Shown piece after piece: positions 1 through 11,678 of a stretch of 64,000 nt of DNA. The notes beneath the pieces were generated by a model, which searched no databases, was not told where the DNA came from, and saw only the letters and a list, made by a program, of their open reading frames with translations. The translations under genes and the position numbers were made by a program. The DNA is from Metaphire vulgaris (lineage: Eukaryota > Annelida > Clitellata > Crassiclitellata > Megascolecidae). Within the stretch, counting starts at the first letter, position 1. Each line of letters starts with the position of its first letter. Location of the stretch: the NCBI GenBank assembly GCA_018105865.1, contig CM030837.1, positions 10,980,725-11,044,724 on the forward strand. The letters are read 5' to 3'.

Positions 1-188
1 CAGGTCGGTTACTTGGGGCAATCCAGAACTGTGGAACTCACTACCGGACCATGTCACAAACTCTCTTTTGGAATTTTTCTACGTAATCTAAGACTTGCTT
101 ATTCACCATCGGGTATAAGTAGTTTTATAAAGCGCTCTTGTCTTTGGCCACTTCTGCCATGCTTATTGCGCTATAGAAATCGTCTAGC

Positions 189-236
<48 letters not shown>
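1..236 (+). mobile_element. 3' end of a CR1/L2-like LINE (family A) with (TAA)n tail
   Basis: The first 120 bases read as the last codons of a LINE reverse transcriptase ('WNSLPDHVT'-like C-terminus), followed by a short 3' UTR with AAAGCGCT and GCGCTATAGAAATCGTCT and then about 16 TAA units (188-236). The same 3' UTR layout is seen at 38030-38129 and 35281-35368, so this is a third copy of that family. The 5' part lies outside the window. Confidence 0.7.
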
Positions 237-238
<2 letters not shown>

Positions 239-287
239 CAACACATAATGCCAACTAGAATAAATGTGCTGAAATCTTATGTGTGGC

Positions 288-1536
288 TGTGGCGTGATTG
301 GACACTTGCAAGCCACGCCTCAACCTTCGAGAAATTGAAAGGTATGTTAAAATCTGCGCCTGTTTTAGCCTTTTTAATGACATGAAGGAACTGCTTATTC
401 AGTGTGATAGCTCGCAGAAAGGCTCGGGAGCTCTGCTTGTTCAGGGAAATCGTGTAGTAGAGTATGCTAGCCGTGCATTAACACAAACTGAACAGGGATG
501 GAGCCAACAGGAAAAGGAATGTCTATCTATATGCTTTGCTATGGAAAAATTCCATTATTACACATATGCAAGAAAGGTCAAAGTTCAAAACGACCATAAA
601 CCTTTATTGGCTATATTCAAAAAGTCTCTATCTTCTGCGCCAAAAAGGCTCCAGCACCTGTTGTTAAAGAACAAAGATATGATTTTGAGATGGAATACGT
701 TGTTGGCAGAGATTTAATTTTGGCAGACGCCCTTAGTTGAGCTTACATTGCCAGAGGCACTCAACAGGAGTTCAGAGAGGAAATTGCTTTCCTAGAGACG
801 GCAGACTCAGGGCAAGAAGCAGAAATACGATTAATCACATCTCCATCCACTTTAAAACTTATAGACGCGACATCCGATCCGTCCTACATCCGACTGAAAG
901 AACAGATTCATCGAGGTTGGCCCAACTCGCCGAAGATACTGACAGCCAACGTTCGACCTTTTGCGACCTTTGGAGATGAATTATCGGTCTGTCGAGGTCT
1001 CGTATACAAAGGACATCGTCTTGTCATACCAGGACCGGCGAGACAGGAAATATTAAACTGTCTACACTCGTCTCATATTGGACTAAATAGTTGTCTACGT
1101 CGTGCGAGGGAGGTGGTATTCTGGCCAAATTTGACCAGTGAACTCCGAGAGAAAGTTCTGAAATGTCATATTTGCAATACATTCAGAGACTTGCCTCCAA
1201 AAGAACCACTGGCACCCATACCCCCACCGTCTCGGCCGTGAGAAAGAGTAGCAGTTGACATCTTCACATTTCAGCAACGAGAATATTTAATTTCAACAGA
1301 CGTCCTCAGTGGATTCTTCGAAATAGACAGACTTTCGTCGAAGTCGGTGAGCAACATAATTTATTGTTTGAAACAACATTTTGCAACATTTGGTATCCCA
1401 TCATTCTTGCATAGTGATAACATTCCATTTAGCTCAGTGGAATTTAAGAAATTCGCAGACAAATACGAGTTTAACAGAACTGCTATAAAATATTATTTTG
1501 CTTAATTGGATAATGAGCCTAATTAATGGGAAGAGA
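288..1536 (+). pseudogene. Ty3/gypsy pol remnant: RNase H and integrase, flanked by LTR sequence
   Basis: From about 325 the sequence reads as an RT/RNase H domain (IQCDSSQKGSGALL, YASRALTQTE, QQEKECLSICFAMEKFHYY), with one frameshift near 370. After more frameshifts comes an integrase H2C2 zinc finger at about 990-1185 (LHSSHIG ... CHICN) and part of the DDE core (VDIFTF, STDVLSGFFE, HSDN), with stop codons. It ends at a polypurine tract (1527-1536) directly before an LTR start. gag, protease and most of RT are missing: bases 288-324 are a copy of the first 37 bp of the LTR and join RNase H directly. It is a dead internal-deletion copy. Confidence 0.8.
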
Positions 1537-1573
1537 TGTGGCGTGATTGGACACTTGCAGGCCATGCCTCAAC

Positions 1574-3735
1574 CAACGTTCCCTCTAATTTTTTTGGGTA
1601 CTGTGCAAAGTTTCAGTTGGTCTGAGCAACTCAAAAATTCTGCTGTGCAAGGTATATATGAGATTTTAAAAGATTTTTAAAAATTGTATTGCCTTGTTTC
1701 ATACGCTAGTCAAGTGAAGACTGAAGACTGGTGCCCAACAAAATAAGCTTTTTCAAAAATTGCAATAAAACCTAATTAATGAAATGAACTTGAAATTTCT
1801 TAAAGTCGTTATGACTAAGTCTTATTGACAAAACATCACATCATCTATGGCTTCATTGTAATCGAAATTCTAACATTAAGATAACAGTCATTGCTGAGAA
1901 CTTGAGGTCCCCTCTGACAGAGGCGGATTTACATTTTGGAGGCCCGGTGCAAATATTGCCATGGAGGCCCCCCGATGCCATCGTGGTCACTTAAAGAAGT
2001 AAAAATAAAACAAATGTGATTGAAAAATGAAACAATTAAATGCCATGAACTTCAACTCAAATAAACTTGCATTGAATTTGCAGTCAGTGTACAAGAACTG
2101 GGGCACGGTCGACCTGTCGTCTGTTTATAATATTAGTTGTGTACTAGTAACTCACCGTAACTGGTAATTAATCTAAATTGTCTCAACATGTCGCCGATGA
2201 CTTTTTGTTGTAGCAAAGGCTTCCACTAGCTGTGCAAAGTCGATTGTCTTCACGAGTTCATTTTCAATGTTCAGTATGGCTAAGGATGATATCCTATGAT
2301 CTGTTAGATGCGCTATAATCCACGTGTTATGACATATAAATTGATTTAATTTATTTCAGTGTTATTTGAACTTATTTCTTATGAATTTAATCATACATAA
2401 AGATGAGTTCCGGTACCTTTTTTCTAAAAAAAAGCACTAAGTATAACTAAGATTTGTAATCGTTTGCCAAAATGGTCACCGTCACGGTGTTACGCATTTT
2501 ACGGTAAGACAAATGAGTGATGGCGTTAGTCTGTATGCAACTATGCATTGCCGTTCCAAAGGTACGGAGGCATACAAATACACATACTCCTCCCATTTTC
2601 CGCGCTTCTTGACCGGTGGTACCGTGGTAAGAATTGACCATCGAGGCACACTGTACAGGCACTCAGGTTGATTCATGCAGTACCCCTAATCTGCATAACG
2701 ATGCAAGAGACCGGGCGTCTAGGACCGCCGGTGACCCGGTGCAACCGCCGGTCACTCGGTCAGAGTCCAACCATTATGAGCCATACCATTAATTGAGGTC
2801 AGCTAAACCAGGGTATATGAGATATAGGCTTTCTTAACATAGACTCATGGAGCATGCATTAAATTGCATTTAAATACTAAATTATTACTAATCCATGTCC
2901 AAACACTACTAACGTCTAACGATACAACATTCATGTATATCTCCGAAAATAAATTACTTTAAAGAAACTAATAATTAAAAGTCTTTAAAAAATTATTAGA
3001 AAAGGGAGGCCCCTAAATTTGTATTTTGAAGGGAGGCCCGGTACCAATGCACCACCCGGTACCGTGGTAAGTCCGCCTCTGCCCTCTGAGGCCCCCATAC
3101 ACCCTTTTGTCATATATCTTTTATTGACTGCCATCGTTTATACACATTGTCTATAAGTGAAGATGCAGTTAAGCTGCACGCTACGTTCCGAGACAGAGTC
3201 AGGTAGTTCCGTGTTAACGTGTTCGTTTAGCCATTCAGTCTTAAATTTTGTTATACATTTCTTTTTTGAAGCTGCAGATGTTCCCGACTCCGCTTCGCTA
3301 TTGCGTTTAGACATTACGACGATTATTCGACTGAAATATTTGAGAAATTTTACGAATATTTAGCTCCAACGCGGATTTTTCTGTGTAGGCTATTTTAAAT
3401 TTGAGCTACATAATAACGTAATGGAAGTTGGATGCGCCGTCAGAAGCCAAGGTCAGAAGGCTTTGGCGCCATTCACGAAATTGTTTTATAGCGCTTGATT
3501 TTGTTTAGACTACGAACGATCATTGGGCCATGTAACGAAACTCATTTTCGCCACAACTAGCCTATTACTGCATGTTCTGTAATGTGCTTCAAGACAAATT
3601 TTTGTTAAAATGTTTCAGCTTTGACTAATGTATTATCTTATAAATGCCACTCAAAAATCACTGCGCGCTACTCAAAAACTTCTGCGCGCTGGCCCTAAAA
3701 ATATTGCGCAATTGCGCAGCTTAGAGGGAACGTTG
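1574..3735. mobile_element. hAT DNA transposon, TIR CAACGTTCCCTCTAA, TSD GCCTCAAC
   Basis: Perfect 15-bp terminal inverted repeats (CAACGTTCCCTCTAA at the left, TTAGAGGGAACGTTG at the right) and a perfect 8-bp target duplication (1566-1573 and 3736-3743) identify a hAT element. It holds another hAT at 1918-3081. An inverted sister copy lies at 25835-26945. Both share a short open stretch near the right end (here about 3308-3405, 'HYDDYSTEIFEKFYEYLAP'), possibly a relic of coding sequence. No transposase is recognisable. Confidence 0.9.
1918..3081. mobile_element. Nested hAT element, TIR CAGAGGCGGATTTAC, TSD CCCTCTGA
   Basis: Left end CAGAGGCGGATTTAC and right end GTAAGTCCGCCTCTG are inverted repeats with one mismatch. 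The 8-bp target duplication CCCTCTGA is perfect (1910-1917 and 3082-3089). Subterminal GGCCCGGT and GGAGGCCC motifs occur at both ends. The element is 1164 bp with no credible transposase ORF, so it is non-autonomous. It sits inside the older hAT at 1574-3735. Confidence 0.92.
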
Positions 3736-3906
3736 GCCTCAACCAATAGCGTAGCTGCTATAGTCTTAGATTATATATATATGCTAGAGAGTAGTTAGTT
3801 TCAGGGTCAGTCGCTCTCACACAGTCGAAGACTCTCACTCAGTTGCATCCTGGACACGAACATTAATATATGAAGTTATAATATATAAAGTTATAATACA
3901 TCTGAG

Positions 3907-4420
3907 TTGATTATAGTTATAGGCGTTAGGAAAACGCCACAGAGGCCAATACTGCTATATGGCTGTGAGACTTGGACAGTATCCAAAATGATGGGAGAAA
4001 AACTCGCAGCAACTGAAATGTGGTTTTTTAGAAGGATGATGAGAATCGGCTGGAAAGACAGGATGAATAACAACGAAATGTTGGTCAAAGCAGGAACAAG
4101 AAGGAGCTTGATGGCAACAATAACAACAAGACAGATGGAATTTTTTTGGTCATATAATGAGGAAAGATGGAATAGAGAAGTTTGTTACAACAGGAAAGAT
4201 TGAGGGGAAAAAAGATAGAGGAAGACAAAGGAGAAAAAAACCTGGACAGTTTATGCTATATACAGGGAGTAAACTACGGAACAATTGACATCATTCGTGC
4301 AACAGATGACAGAGGGAAATGGAGGTCCATGATCGCCGACTCAGTCAATCTGCATGGCACCCAGAGGAAGAAGATAGGAACAGATGTGATTGAATCAATA
4401 GAACCCCTCCTTCACTGAAC
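3907..4420 (+). pseudogene. RTE-like LINE, C-terminal part of the RT ORF
   Basis: The reading 'RPILLYGCETWTVSKMM ... FFRRMMRIGWKDRMNNNEML' is the C-terminal domain typical of RTE-like LINE polymerases (LYGxExW, then RRMxRIxWxD). It continues in a shifted frame with 'ATDDRGKWRSMIADSV' near 4300-4360. There are at least two frameshifts. The 5' part of the element is absent. The exact clade is inferred. Confidence 0.75.
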
Positions 4421-4829
4421 ATGAATAATCATGTTGAACAACAGCATAAGATTTCAGTTGCAGACGAGAAATTCCTGTCTTTGCCACCCACCAGTGTTGC
4501 CAGTGAAAAATTGTCCAGTTCAGCAGGACAGGTATACTCTAATAGATGTACCAATTGCTAGAAGAAAATGCGGGAAAACTATTATTTTTAGCATACAACA
4601 TTCAAGTTTTTGGCTATAGTTATTGAGATTTATATTAAGTAACTTATCAAGTAACAGTAACTTTCATCTATATTTTATATTAAACTTGTGTGTTTTTTGT
4701 ATCTCCAATGTAAAACGTTGCTGTCCACTAACTTTTAGGACTGCATGTCAACAGCTTCGACCGAATCTATTACAGGCGGTTGAGCGTTCTATGGTGTGGT
4801 TGAACGTTATCACACATGATTTTTCTGCC

Positions 4830-5712
4830 ATCTCGGTTTGAAGATTGTCTACATGAGATCAAGTCATAGACCACGACAAATCGCCTCGCACTTATTCCCG
4901 GTAAAACAGAATTGTTATGGATCAGTACTCCCAGGAGGGCTCACCTATTAGATCGTTCTCCTTTTATGATCGGTGACGCTGTCATCGCTCCGTCTACAGA
5001 AGCGTGCCTTCTGGGTGTACTTCTTGACGACTCTATCCCTTGCCATCCAAGTGAGCTCCGTAACTTGAGCCTGCTACTTTCAGCTGCGCAAGATCGCAGA
5101 GATTCAACGGTACATTTCTACATCAGCAGCGATCCACGTAGTTTGGGCACTTGTGCTATCCAGGTTGGATTATTGTAATAGCATACTCCTGGGCCTTCCG
5201 GACTACCAGCTAGACCATCTCCAATTGGTCATGAACGCTGTGGCCCGACTGATCTTCAGCGCGAGATGGAGGGATCATGTGACTCCATTACTAAAGGAAA
5301 GGCTACACTGGCTGAAGATCTCAGAGAATATAGTTTATAAACGTTGTACGTTGACATTCCGAGCACTGAATGATCCTCTCTGCCCGGAGTATCTTTCTGT
5401 GCTCATACAGCGGCCGATGCCGACAGACTGTCGGAAACAGCTGCGATCAAAAAAGCAGCTTCACCTTTATGTCCGTCCTCTGACCAAGACGGTGATGCTG
5501 GGGGAAAGAACCGTGACTCGCGGCAACCCTCTTCTCTGGAATGCTCTTCCCGCTTCAGTGACATCGATTACCGTACATCCTTCGAGGTGTTTGCGACTGC
5601 CCTCAAGACTCATTTATTTTGCATATCTTACAAACATTTGTAAATCGCTCTTGATTTTAGCTCTAGCTATGTTATAGCATTAAATAAATTATCTAGGGAA
5701 TAGAATAGAATA
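4830..5712 (+). pseudogene. 5'-truncated LINE family A, RT C-terminal half
   Basis: This copy is about 90% alike to 32670-33262 over its first part (palm end, 'TELLWISTPRRAHLL'), followed by the RT C-terminal domain 'LDYCNSILLGLP', 'RLIFSARWRDHVTPLLKERLHWLKI'. It has frameshifts near 4860 and 5150. The 5' truncation point near 4830 is abrupt, as expected for target-primed reverse transcription. The tail is (AATAG)n at about 5697-5712. Confidence 0.8.
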
Positions 5713-6030
5713 TAACATTATAATTCAGTAGAAGTCCTTTTTCTTATGGTGTGACATGTGGCACTTGCGTTTAAAAGTAAAAGTACAAACACTACTAACG
5801 TTCCGTAAAGTACTCATTAGGATCAAACAAATATGGAGCAATGTGAAATCGAAAAACTTCTTACAGCGAACGCATTAAAATCGAACAGTGTTCTGGAAGA
5901 AGAGTTGTATGGCCGAACTTCATGAAAGCTTTAATCGGTGCGAATTATGCTTCGGATGTAAAGTGTAAAATGTGCCAGTCGTTACTGTGATAGGAATCTC
6001 ATCAAGGCATCAGTGGTCTAACAGCTTTTC
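5713..6030. other. Unassigned stretch between two LINEs
   Basis: There is no supported gene. A 40-bp piece at 5991-6030 (GGAATCTCATCAAGGCATCA and onward) is repeated at 52977-53015, so part of it is a dispersed repeat. A short open frame from 5833 ('MEQCEIEKLLTANALKSN') has no recognised relative. Confidence 0.4.
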
Positions 6031-8295
6031 TTCAGGAATTCACCTCTTTCCTTGGCTCTGCAGCAACAACTCCTCATGAATTCCTAATCACAAGTGACTT
6101 CAACATACACGTTCGACAGAACAGATGACCCTAACTCTACTCAATTCAAACAACTACTGACACAGACACACCTTACACAGCACATAACTTTTTCAACACA
6201 CACCTTTGGAAACACCTTAGACCTTCTTATAACGTCAGCTTCTTCATCTTTATTTCCATGCTCAGTCACTAGTCAATGCTCCCCTTCTGATCATTTCCCC
6301 ATTTTCACTATTCTAAGCATCTGCCCGCCAGCTCCTCCTCACAGCACCTATTCATTCCATCGTCTTAACAAAATTGATATAACCACATTCTCTGAAAGCA
6401 TAAAAGCATCTGACCTCCTCACCAACCCCCCATCTACCCTACCATCACTGATCGACAAATACAATTACGTGCTATCTAACCTACTCAACAAACATGCTCC
6501 CATCATTACACGACCGCTTTCATCTCACAGTAGCAAACTCTTTCATTCATGCCTTCAAATCATTTCGCAGACGCCTCGAAAGAACCTACCATAGAACACA
6601 TTCTCCATTTGACCTTCAAAACCTTCGTTCCGCCACAAACCGCTATCATAATCTCCTCATATCTGCAAAGAAGAAATACTACTCTAACATCATCTCAACA
6701 AACAGCTCTAATCCACGAAAACTCTGGAAAACTATAAATGACCTATTCCACCGCAAAGAAACAAATCCTCTCCCTCAAACCATTTCCATGTCACAGCTTG
6801 CTGAATCGTTTGCTAATTTCTTCTTTGGAAAAATCTCCAAGATTCGTAACAACCTTGCCTCGACTTTGACTAATCAAACTGCCTCTCCTCACCACCCACC
6901 TCCATCACAACCTCCGAGCGATTTCTCCAACTTCAATCCTGCAACTGAAGAAGAGGTATCCAAACTCCTTCTCTCCTTTCCAAATAAACAATGCGATCTT
7001 GACCCCATACCCACTTCTCTACTCAAACAGTGCTCCACTGTGCTTACGCCAACTATAACAAGAATTATTAACCTATCTCTCACCACAGGTATTTTCCCAT
7101 CCTCGTTTAAAAACTCTTTCGTCATTCCTCTTCTAAAAAAGCCTGGCCTTGACCGAGAAGATCTTAATAACTACCGCCCGATCTCAAATCTTTCTCTTCT
7201 ATCAAAACTTACCGAGAAAATCGTCCTTTCTAGACTCACCGATCATCTTTCAAATAACTCACTATATAACACTCATCAATCTAACTACACTAAACATCAC
7301 TCTACAGAAACTGTCCTGGCCTACATTTATGACAGACTCTTAACTGCTATCGGTCTCCGACAAGTCACTGGTCTTTGCCTCCTCGACCTTTCCGTCGCAT
7401 TCGACACTATCGATCACAATATTCTACTCGAGCGACTCTCCCTCTGGTTTGGCATATCCGACAAAGCTCATCACTGGTTCAAATCTTACCTCAAGTCTCG
7501 TTCCTTCCAAGTTTCGTGTCTCAAACAAACCTCATCATCTCATAGCGTAAACTTCGGAGTGCCCGAAGGATCCGTCCTAGGGCCTGTATTGTTCAGTCTC
7601 TATACCACACCACTATCATCCTTAATCAATTCCCTCAACTTGAATCACCAACTCTATGCCGACGACACTCAGTTATTCCTGTCCTTTTCGCCATCCTCAT
7701 TTGACACATCAATTACTTTGCTTGAATCAGCATTCTCGTCTATTTCGTCATGGATGTCATCTAACCTCCTTGCTCTTAATCCATCCAAGACAGAATTCCT
7801 CTTAATAGGTCTACCCCAACAAGTTAAAAAATTGACAGTCCCAAGCTAGTCCTGACTCCAGATACCACAATAACCCCTGCTCCAACTGCAAAAATCTTGG
7901 TTTCAAAATTGATTCATCCCTAAATTTAGAATCACAGATCTCCCAACTATCGAAATCCTGCTATGCCCATATCTGATAACACGTCTACGTCGGATCTACG
8001 TCGCCTCCGTCCTTGCCTTGACACCAAAACTGCATCCACAATCGCCACTTCAATAGTCCATTCCAAACTGGATTACTGCAACTCCCTTTACTATAACCTC
8101 CCAAAAACCTCCATCAACAAATTACAATCAATTCAAAATGCACTAGCCCGAGCAGTAACCAAATCACCAAAGTTCTGCCATATTTCACCCATACTGAAGT
8201 CACTACACTGGCTTAAAATATCCGAATGTATACAGTACAAGATAATAACGATTACTTACAGTTCACTTCATTCGTCAAAACCGGTTTACCTTGGT
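6031..8295 (+). pseudogene. LINE family B: endonuclease plus reverse transcriptase, nearly complete
   Basis: Translation shows the end of an APE-type endonuclease (SDFNIHV near 6095, LDLLITSA, PSDHFPIF near 6286) running into a 451-residue RT frame (6494-7849). RT motifs are NYRPISNLS, FDTIDHN (catalytic Asp), GVPEGSVLGPVLF, YADDTQLFL (catalytic Asp pair) and LNPSKTEFLL. After a frameshift near 7845 the C-terminal domain follows (LDYCNSLYYNLPK, LKSLHWLKI). The frame switch between EN and RT near 6500 and the later one mark a decayed copy. The 3' end is lost where a hAT-like fragment begins at 8296. Relatives are at 22573-24440 and 19180-19470. Confidence 0.88.
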
Positions 8296-8375
8296 GGGGA
8301 CGGGAAAACCAAAATGATTTTGGGGTGGTTATAGGGACAAATTTCTGCCCCCATGTCACTCTTTAGTATGTTGTC
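8296..8375. repeat. Fragment of a GTGGGGACGG repeat
   Basis: GTGGGGACGGGAAAACC and the next 60 bases match 55592-55670, where the same sequence flanks other insertions. The GGTAACGGGGTGGGGACGG-type composition fits a hAT end. It abuts the truncated LINE at 8295. Confidence 0.5.
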
Positions 8376-8511
8376 TTAATAACCAATTTGATTGAAAATA
8401 TTATTCATACTGTTCTGTGTATTGTTGCTTTGAACAATTGTAAGTTGTTGCTTTGCAATTCAGTTGATTGTGGTACTGATATTTGAATTGATTTTTCTGG
8501 AAGTAATCTGG

Positions 8512-8640
8512 AAATAGAAAGAGAAAAAGAGAAGAGACATACAGAAGAAGTAGAGGAGGCAAGAGAGAGAAAGAAGGTGAGAGAGAGACAGAGAGAGACA
8601 GAGACAGAGAGAGAGAGACAGAGAGAGAGATATTGAGCAG
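8512..8640. repeat. GA-rich low-complexity tract
   Basis: Nearly uninterrupted GAGAGA/GACAGA purine sequence. On the minus strand it creates Leu/Ser-rich open frames that are not genes. Confidence 0.9.
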
Positions 8641-8904
8641 AGCAAGGAATAGAAGAGTTTGCGGAGGAATGTGTTAGTTGTGATTTGTCAGTTGATAACT
8701 TATGTGATGTGGAAAGCATTGATTAATTATGTGATAATGGATTCTGTAATTGCCAATTAGGACTTGAATTCGTTTTGCAGAGGTTGATGTTACTATTTCA
8801 CATGGAGTTTTTGAGAGTTCTGAGATTGTGTTTAATGGAGTTGAAGATGGAATTTTGATAATTGTAGAAGATACAGTTTGTGTTGAAATCAAGTGTACTA
8901 CTTG

Positions 8905-9140
8905 TGAATTGCATTAAAATTATTATTATTATTAAAAGTTAAGCTTTATATGATAACTTATCCGATAGCAAACTGTGTGAACACATTACATTGTTAGTTA
9001 TTAACTTGAGACATGCAGCTGGTCTGGAAAAACCATGTGTTCAGGTGCTTCTTGAACGTATCGAGTGATGACAAGTTTTCTATAGTAGAAGGCAGACTTT
9101 TCCAGGTCTTGCGGCAGTAACTGGGAAGGTCTTATTAGAG
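8905..9140 (-). mobile_element. LINE family C 3' end, minus strand
   Basis: The minus strand reads the family C tail ('TWKSLPSTIENLSSLDTFKKHLNTW'-like C-terminus, GTAATGTGTTCACACAG in the 3' UTR) ending in (TAA)n at 8918-8935. It matches the tail at 63520-63690. Confidence 0.6.
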
Positions 9141-9269
9141 GATGACCTCAATCTATTTCTTTGTGTTTAGTTGAAGTGGTTTGAGTGAGAATCATGGTGT
9201 TCTGATGATTGATGTTTACATTCAGTGTTGTTATATTCATGGGAAATTTGTGTAAATGTATGCTTTTGC

Positions 9270-9508
9270 TCAGGTGGAGTGTGGAGTTAAATCAGCATTA
9301 TTTGGATATTATGCTTAGAGCAGGAAATAAAAACTTGTTACCTGATTTGTTAAGCAGAGTTCCTGATGTTTAAATTGGTATTTTTTTGCTGTAAGTTGGG
9401 ACTATTATTGAGTATGTCTGTGCTGTGTTTTTTGAGTCCTAGCTGATGTTTGAACTATTTGCTCTTGAATGTATATTTTGCAAAAATCATAGCTTTAAGA
9501 GGGAGGGT
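9270..9508 (+). pseudogene. LTR retrotransposon pol remnant ending in a polypurine tract
   Basis: The frame 'NQHYLDIMLRAGNKNL' 'LPDLLSRVPDV' near 9290-9372 is the end of a Ty3-type RNase H/connection domain (compare '...DALSRVP'). About 130 bp later AAGAGGGAGGG (about 9497-9507) directly precedes an LTR start at 9510. There is no room for an integrase, so this is an internal deletion derivative. An open frame at 8780-8918 ('VTISHGVFESSEIVFNGVED') may belong to the same element. Confidence 0.55.
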
Positions 9509-9509
9509 A

Positions 9510-9978
9510 TGTTATGTGACATCCTCTCTGAATTATGAGATGCATTGGTAAGAGAGCTTTTTCTATTTCTGGGCCTAAAATCTGGAACTCTCTCCCTGCG
9601 GCTGTCAGATCTTCCAATTCATTAAGCATCTTCCGATCCAGACTTAAGACACATCTCTTTCAATTGGCGTTTCCTCCATAGTCCGTCTCACTCTCTCCCT
9701 CTGACTGATCTCTGGAATGACCTGATCTTTTGCAGATTGATTTTGAAGTACCATCGATTGATACCTTGGGTATTAGAACTGGTGCTATAGAAGTGCATTA
9801 TTATTATTATTATTATGCATGTTATCTTACTTATCATATTGGTTTAGTCACTAGGTGGCCATCTGTGAAGAGGGCGGTTTCTCTTTCTGGTTTGAATGAG
9901 CTAGAAAATGGTCATTTGGAGAGCTGTGTTCTTTAATAAACTTTCTATTAATCTTATCATAACTCGTTTCTCACAACA
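9510..9978 (+). repeat. LTR (TGTTATGTGA ... TCACAACA) with nested LINE tail
   Basis: The ends TGTTATGTGA and TCACAACA are inverted and the left end follows a polypurine tract. AATAAA at about 9935 could be its polyadenylation signal. A LINE B 3' end (about 9541-9820: GGTGCTATAGAAGTGCA then (TTA)n) is inserted in it, flanked by ATGCAT. Confidence 0.6.
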
Positions 9979-10487
9979 TCGCGCCGTGACCCCCAACAAC
10001 GTCAAATTTTGAGGAGAAGAAATGAACAATTAGCATAGACAAATAGAGAGGAAATAGTATCATGATGTCAGGCTGAGATTGCATGCAATGTGTGCAGCTT
10101 TGTATATACAAGATGACAAAAGCAGTGAAAAGTGATCCAATCAAACCAAGAGCAAGCGTGTAGATGGATGTAGATGGAAGACAGATGATACAGTTTTTAT
10201 AGTGCTGGGGATTAGTCGCCATTTAGTCACAAAAGTCAGAAAAAAGTGATATGTCTTCAGTTGGGTTTTCCTCGAGCTTGTTAAACTTTGTTGCCTGGGT
10301 TGTACTAAGAGGAAACACTAAGACTCTAATAATGGCTGTCTCAAATAGGAAACAACTCTTGCCCAGAGACTGGATACTAAAATCTGCATAAAATTACTTA
10401 TCATGCATATATTAATTAAACATAAGTGATCAGATGCTAAATTCAGTATGCTACATATAAGTCACAAAACATGGTAAAAATACTCAC
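9979..10487. other. TTLL intron sequence without recognisable element
   Basis: Apart from possible LTR-element leader sequence right after 9978, I see no coding, RNA or repeat signature. A minus-strand open frame at 9971-10222 has a hydrophobic stretch but no recognised relative. Confidence 0.4.
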
Positions 10488-10549
10488 CAATAAGGCTAAA
10501 AAGATCAGAAACCATGTTGGATTTCACCTTCAGATCAAGTGGACTATCA
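10488..10549 (-). CDS. TTLL5: TTLL5-like exon D (after the [10 protein letters not shown] exon)
   Basis: This 62-nt minus-strand exon encodes DSPLDLKVKSNMVSDLFSLI(G). It directly follows the catalytic EVN exon, and in remembered vertebrate TTLL5 the equivalent is D-x-PLDLK-x-K-x-x-M-x-SD. It starts after TTACAG with the third base of a split Cys codon, which fits the TG end of exon C at 18842, and ends at TTG|GTGAGT with the first base of a Gly codon. The PLDLK motif separates TTLL5 from TTLL4 (PLD-I-S). The protein polyglutamylates tubulin at basal bodies and axonemes. The next exon downstream (expected to begin FVC) is not found in 1-10487. Confidence 0.88.
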
Positions 10550-10797
10550 CTGTAATTCAAATAAGATGATGCTATAAATAGGCTATCATAAATTTCAACA
10601 GGTTGGCTCAAAAAATTAAATGAAATTGCAGTCATATTCTTATAGAACAAGAAGCAAATGCAAAATTTAAAAATTTGGTACCATGGCAAATCAAGAGTTA
10701 TAAGTTGCACATTTATTATATATCCATCATAATGGAACACAAAACGGATGAGACAAAAGAATTTTAAAATTACATCAACCATATTTGACAAGTCATC

Positions 10798-11572
10798 TAC
10801 CGTATTTTCACGCCAAATCACCGCTTACGTTTATAGGCCATTACAAGTTTACAGGCCGCAGAAATCCAGTGGCATGTAAATATTTTCATAGATAAGCCGC
10901 ACATGAATATAGTCCGTGTGCCCTGATGTTGCAGTATCCTTATGTATACATGTGCAGTTATTCCCAACGGAGAAAGAGAGAAATGGGGATGGAGAGAGAG
11001 ATGGGGAGGGTGAGAGAGATGGAGAGAGAGATAGACGGAGGGAGAGAGACAGAGATAGAAAAAGAGATGGAGGAAGAGATGGAGGGAGGGAGAGAGAGAG
11101 ACAGAGAGAGAGAAAGAGACGGAGGGAGAGACGGAGGGAGGGAGGGAGGGAGAGATGGAGAGTGAGATGGGAGAGAGACGAAAAAAGAGAGAGACAGAGA
11201 GAGTTATTAAACATAACACGGAGAGAGATATTAGACATAAATAAATCTTTAATCTTATCAGCATTCATAAGACAAAAGAAGTTTAATTTAGATTAAGTAT
11301 TTTTATAGCCTAGGGCATGAGAAATACGTTAAATGAATGATCCAAATTATTTAATGTCTAATCTTGCTTAGTAACTGGATTAATGAAACGGTCCAAGAGG
11401 CTAGTTCACAACCATCTCTCAATGTCTCGAGCGACCATGGCCTGTAGTAGGGCCTGCGAAGTGAGTGGGAGAGAAGAGGGTCGTCCAGTGAAAGCATGAA
11501 TGCACCGGGCTAACCGCCTTGTCTCTCTCTCTCTCTGCCACGTCTCTCTCTCTGCCGTCTCTCTCTGCAGTC

Positions 11573-11603
<31 letters not shown>

Positions 11604-11678
11604 ATTATAGGCCGCACCAAAGGGCTTCTTGTAAACTCAAGTATAAGCCGCGGCGATTTGGCATGAAAATACATGGTA
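10798..11678. mobile_element. TIR element with purine and pyrimidine arms
   Basis: The left end TACCGTATTTTCACGCC and the right end GGCATGAAAATACATGGTA are imperfect inverted repeats that extend about 25 bp. GGCCGC and TTACAAG / CTTGTAA motifs follow inside each end. The interior holds a GAGA-rich tract (10970-11210) and a CTCT-rich tract (11518-11604) that are reverse complements. I find no clear target duplication. The GA tract produces Arg/Glu-rich frames that are not genes. Confidence 0.6.

Larger units (their letters stand above)
1537..3900 (+). repeat. 3' LTR of the Ty3/gypsy remnant, split by a hAT insertion
   Basis: The LTR runs TGTGGCGTGATTGG ... AATACA (1537-1573 plus 3744-3900, about 194 bp once the insert is removed). 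It starts directly after a polypurine tract and has TG...CA ends. It is interrupted after GCCTCAAC by the hAT at 1574-3735, and the 8-bp GCCTCAAC repeats at 3736-3743. Confidence 0.7.

Noticed and set aside
10916..11296. Arg/Glu-rich open frames (126 and 79 codons) and minus-strand Ser/Leu frames
   Set aside because: They come entirely from the GAGA simple repeat of the TIR element.
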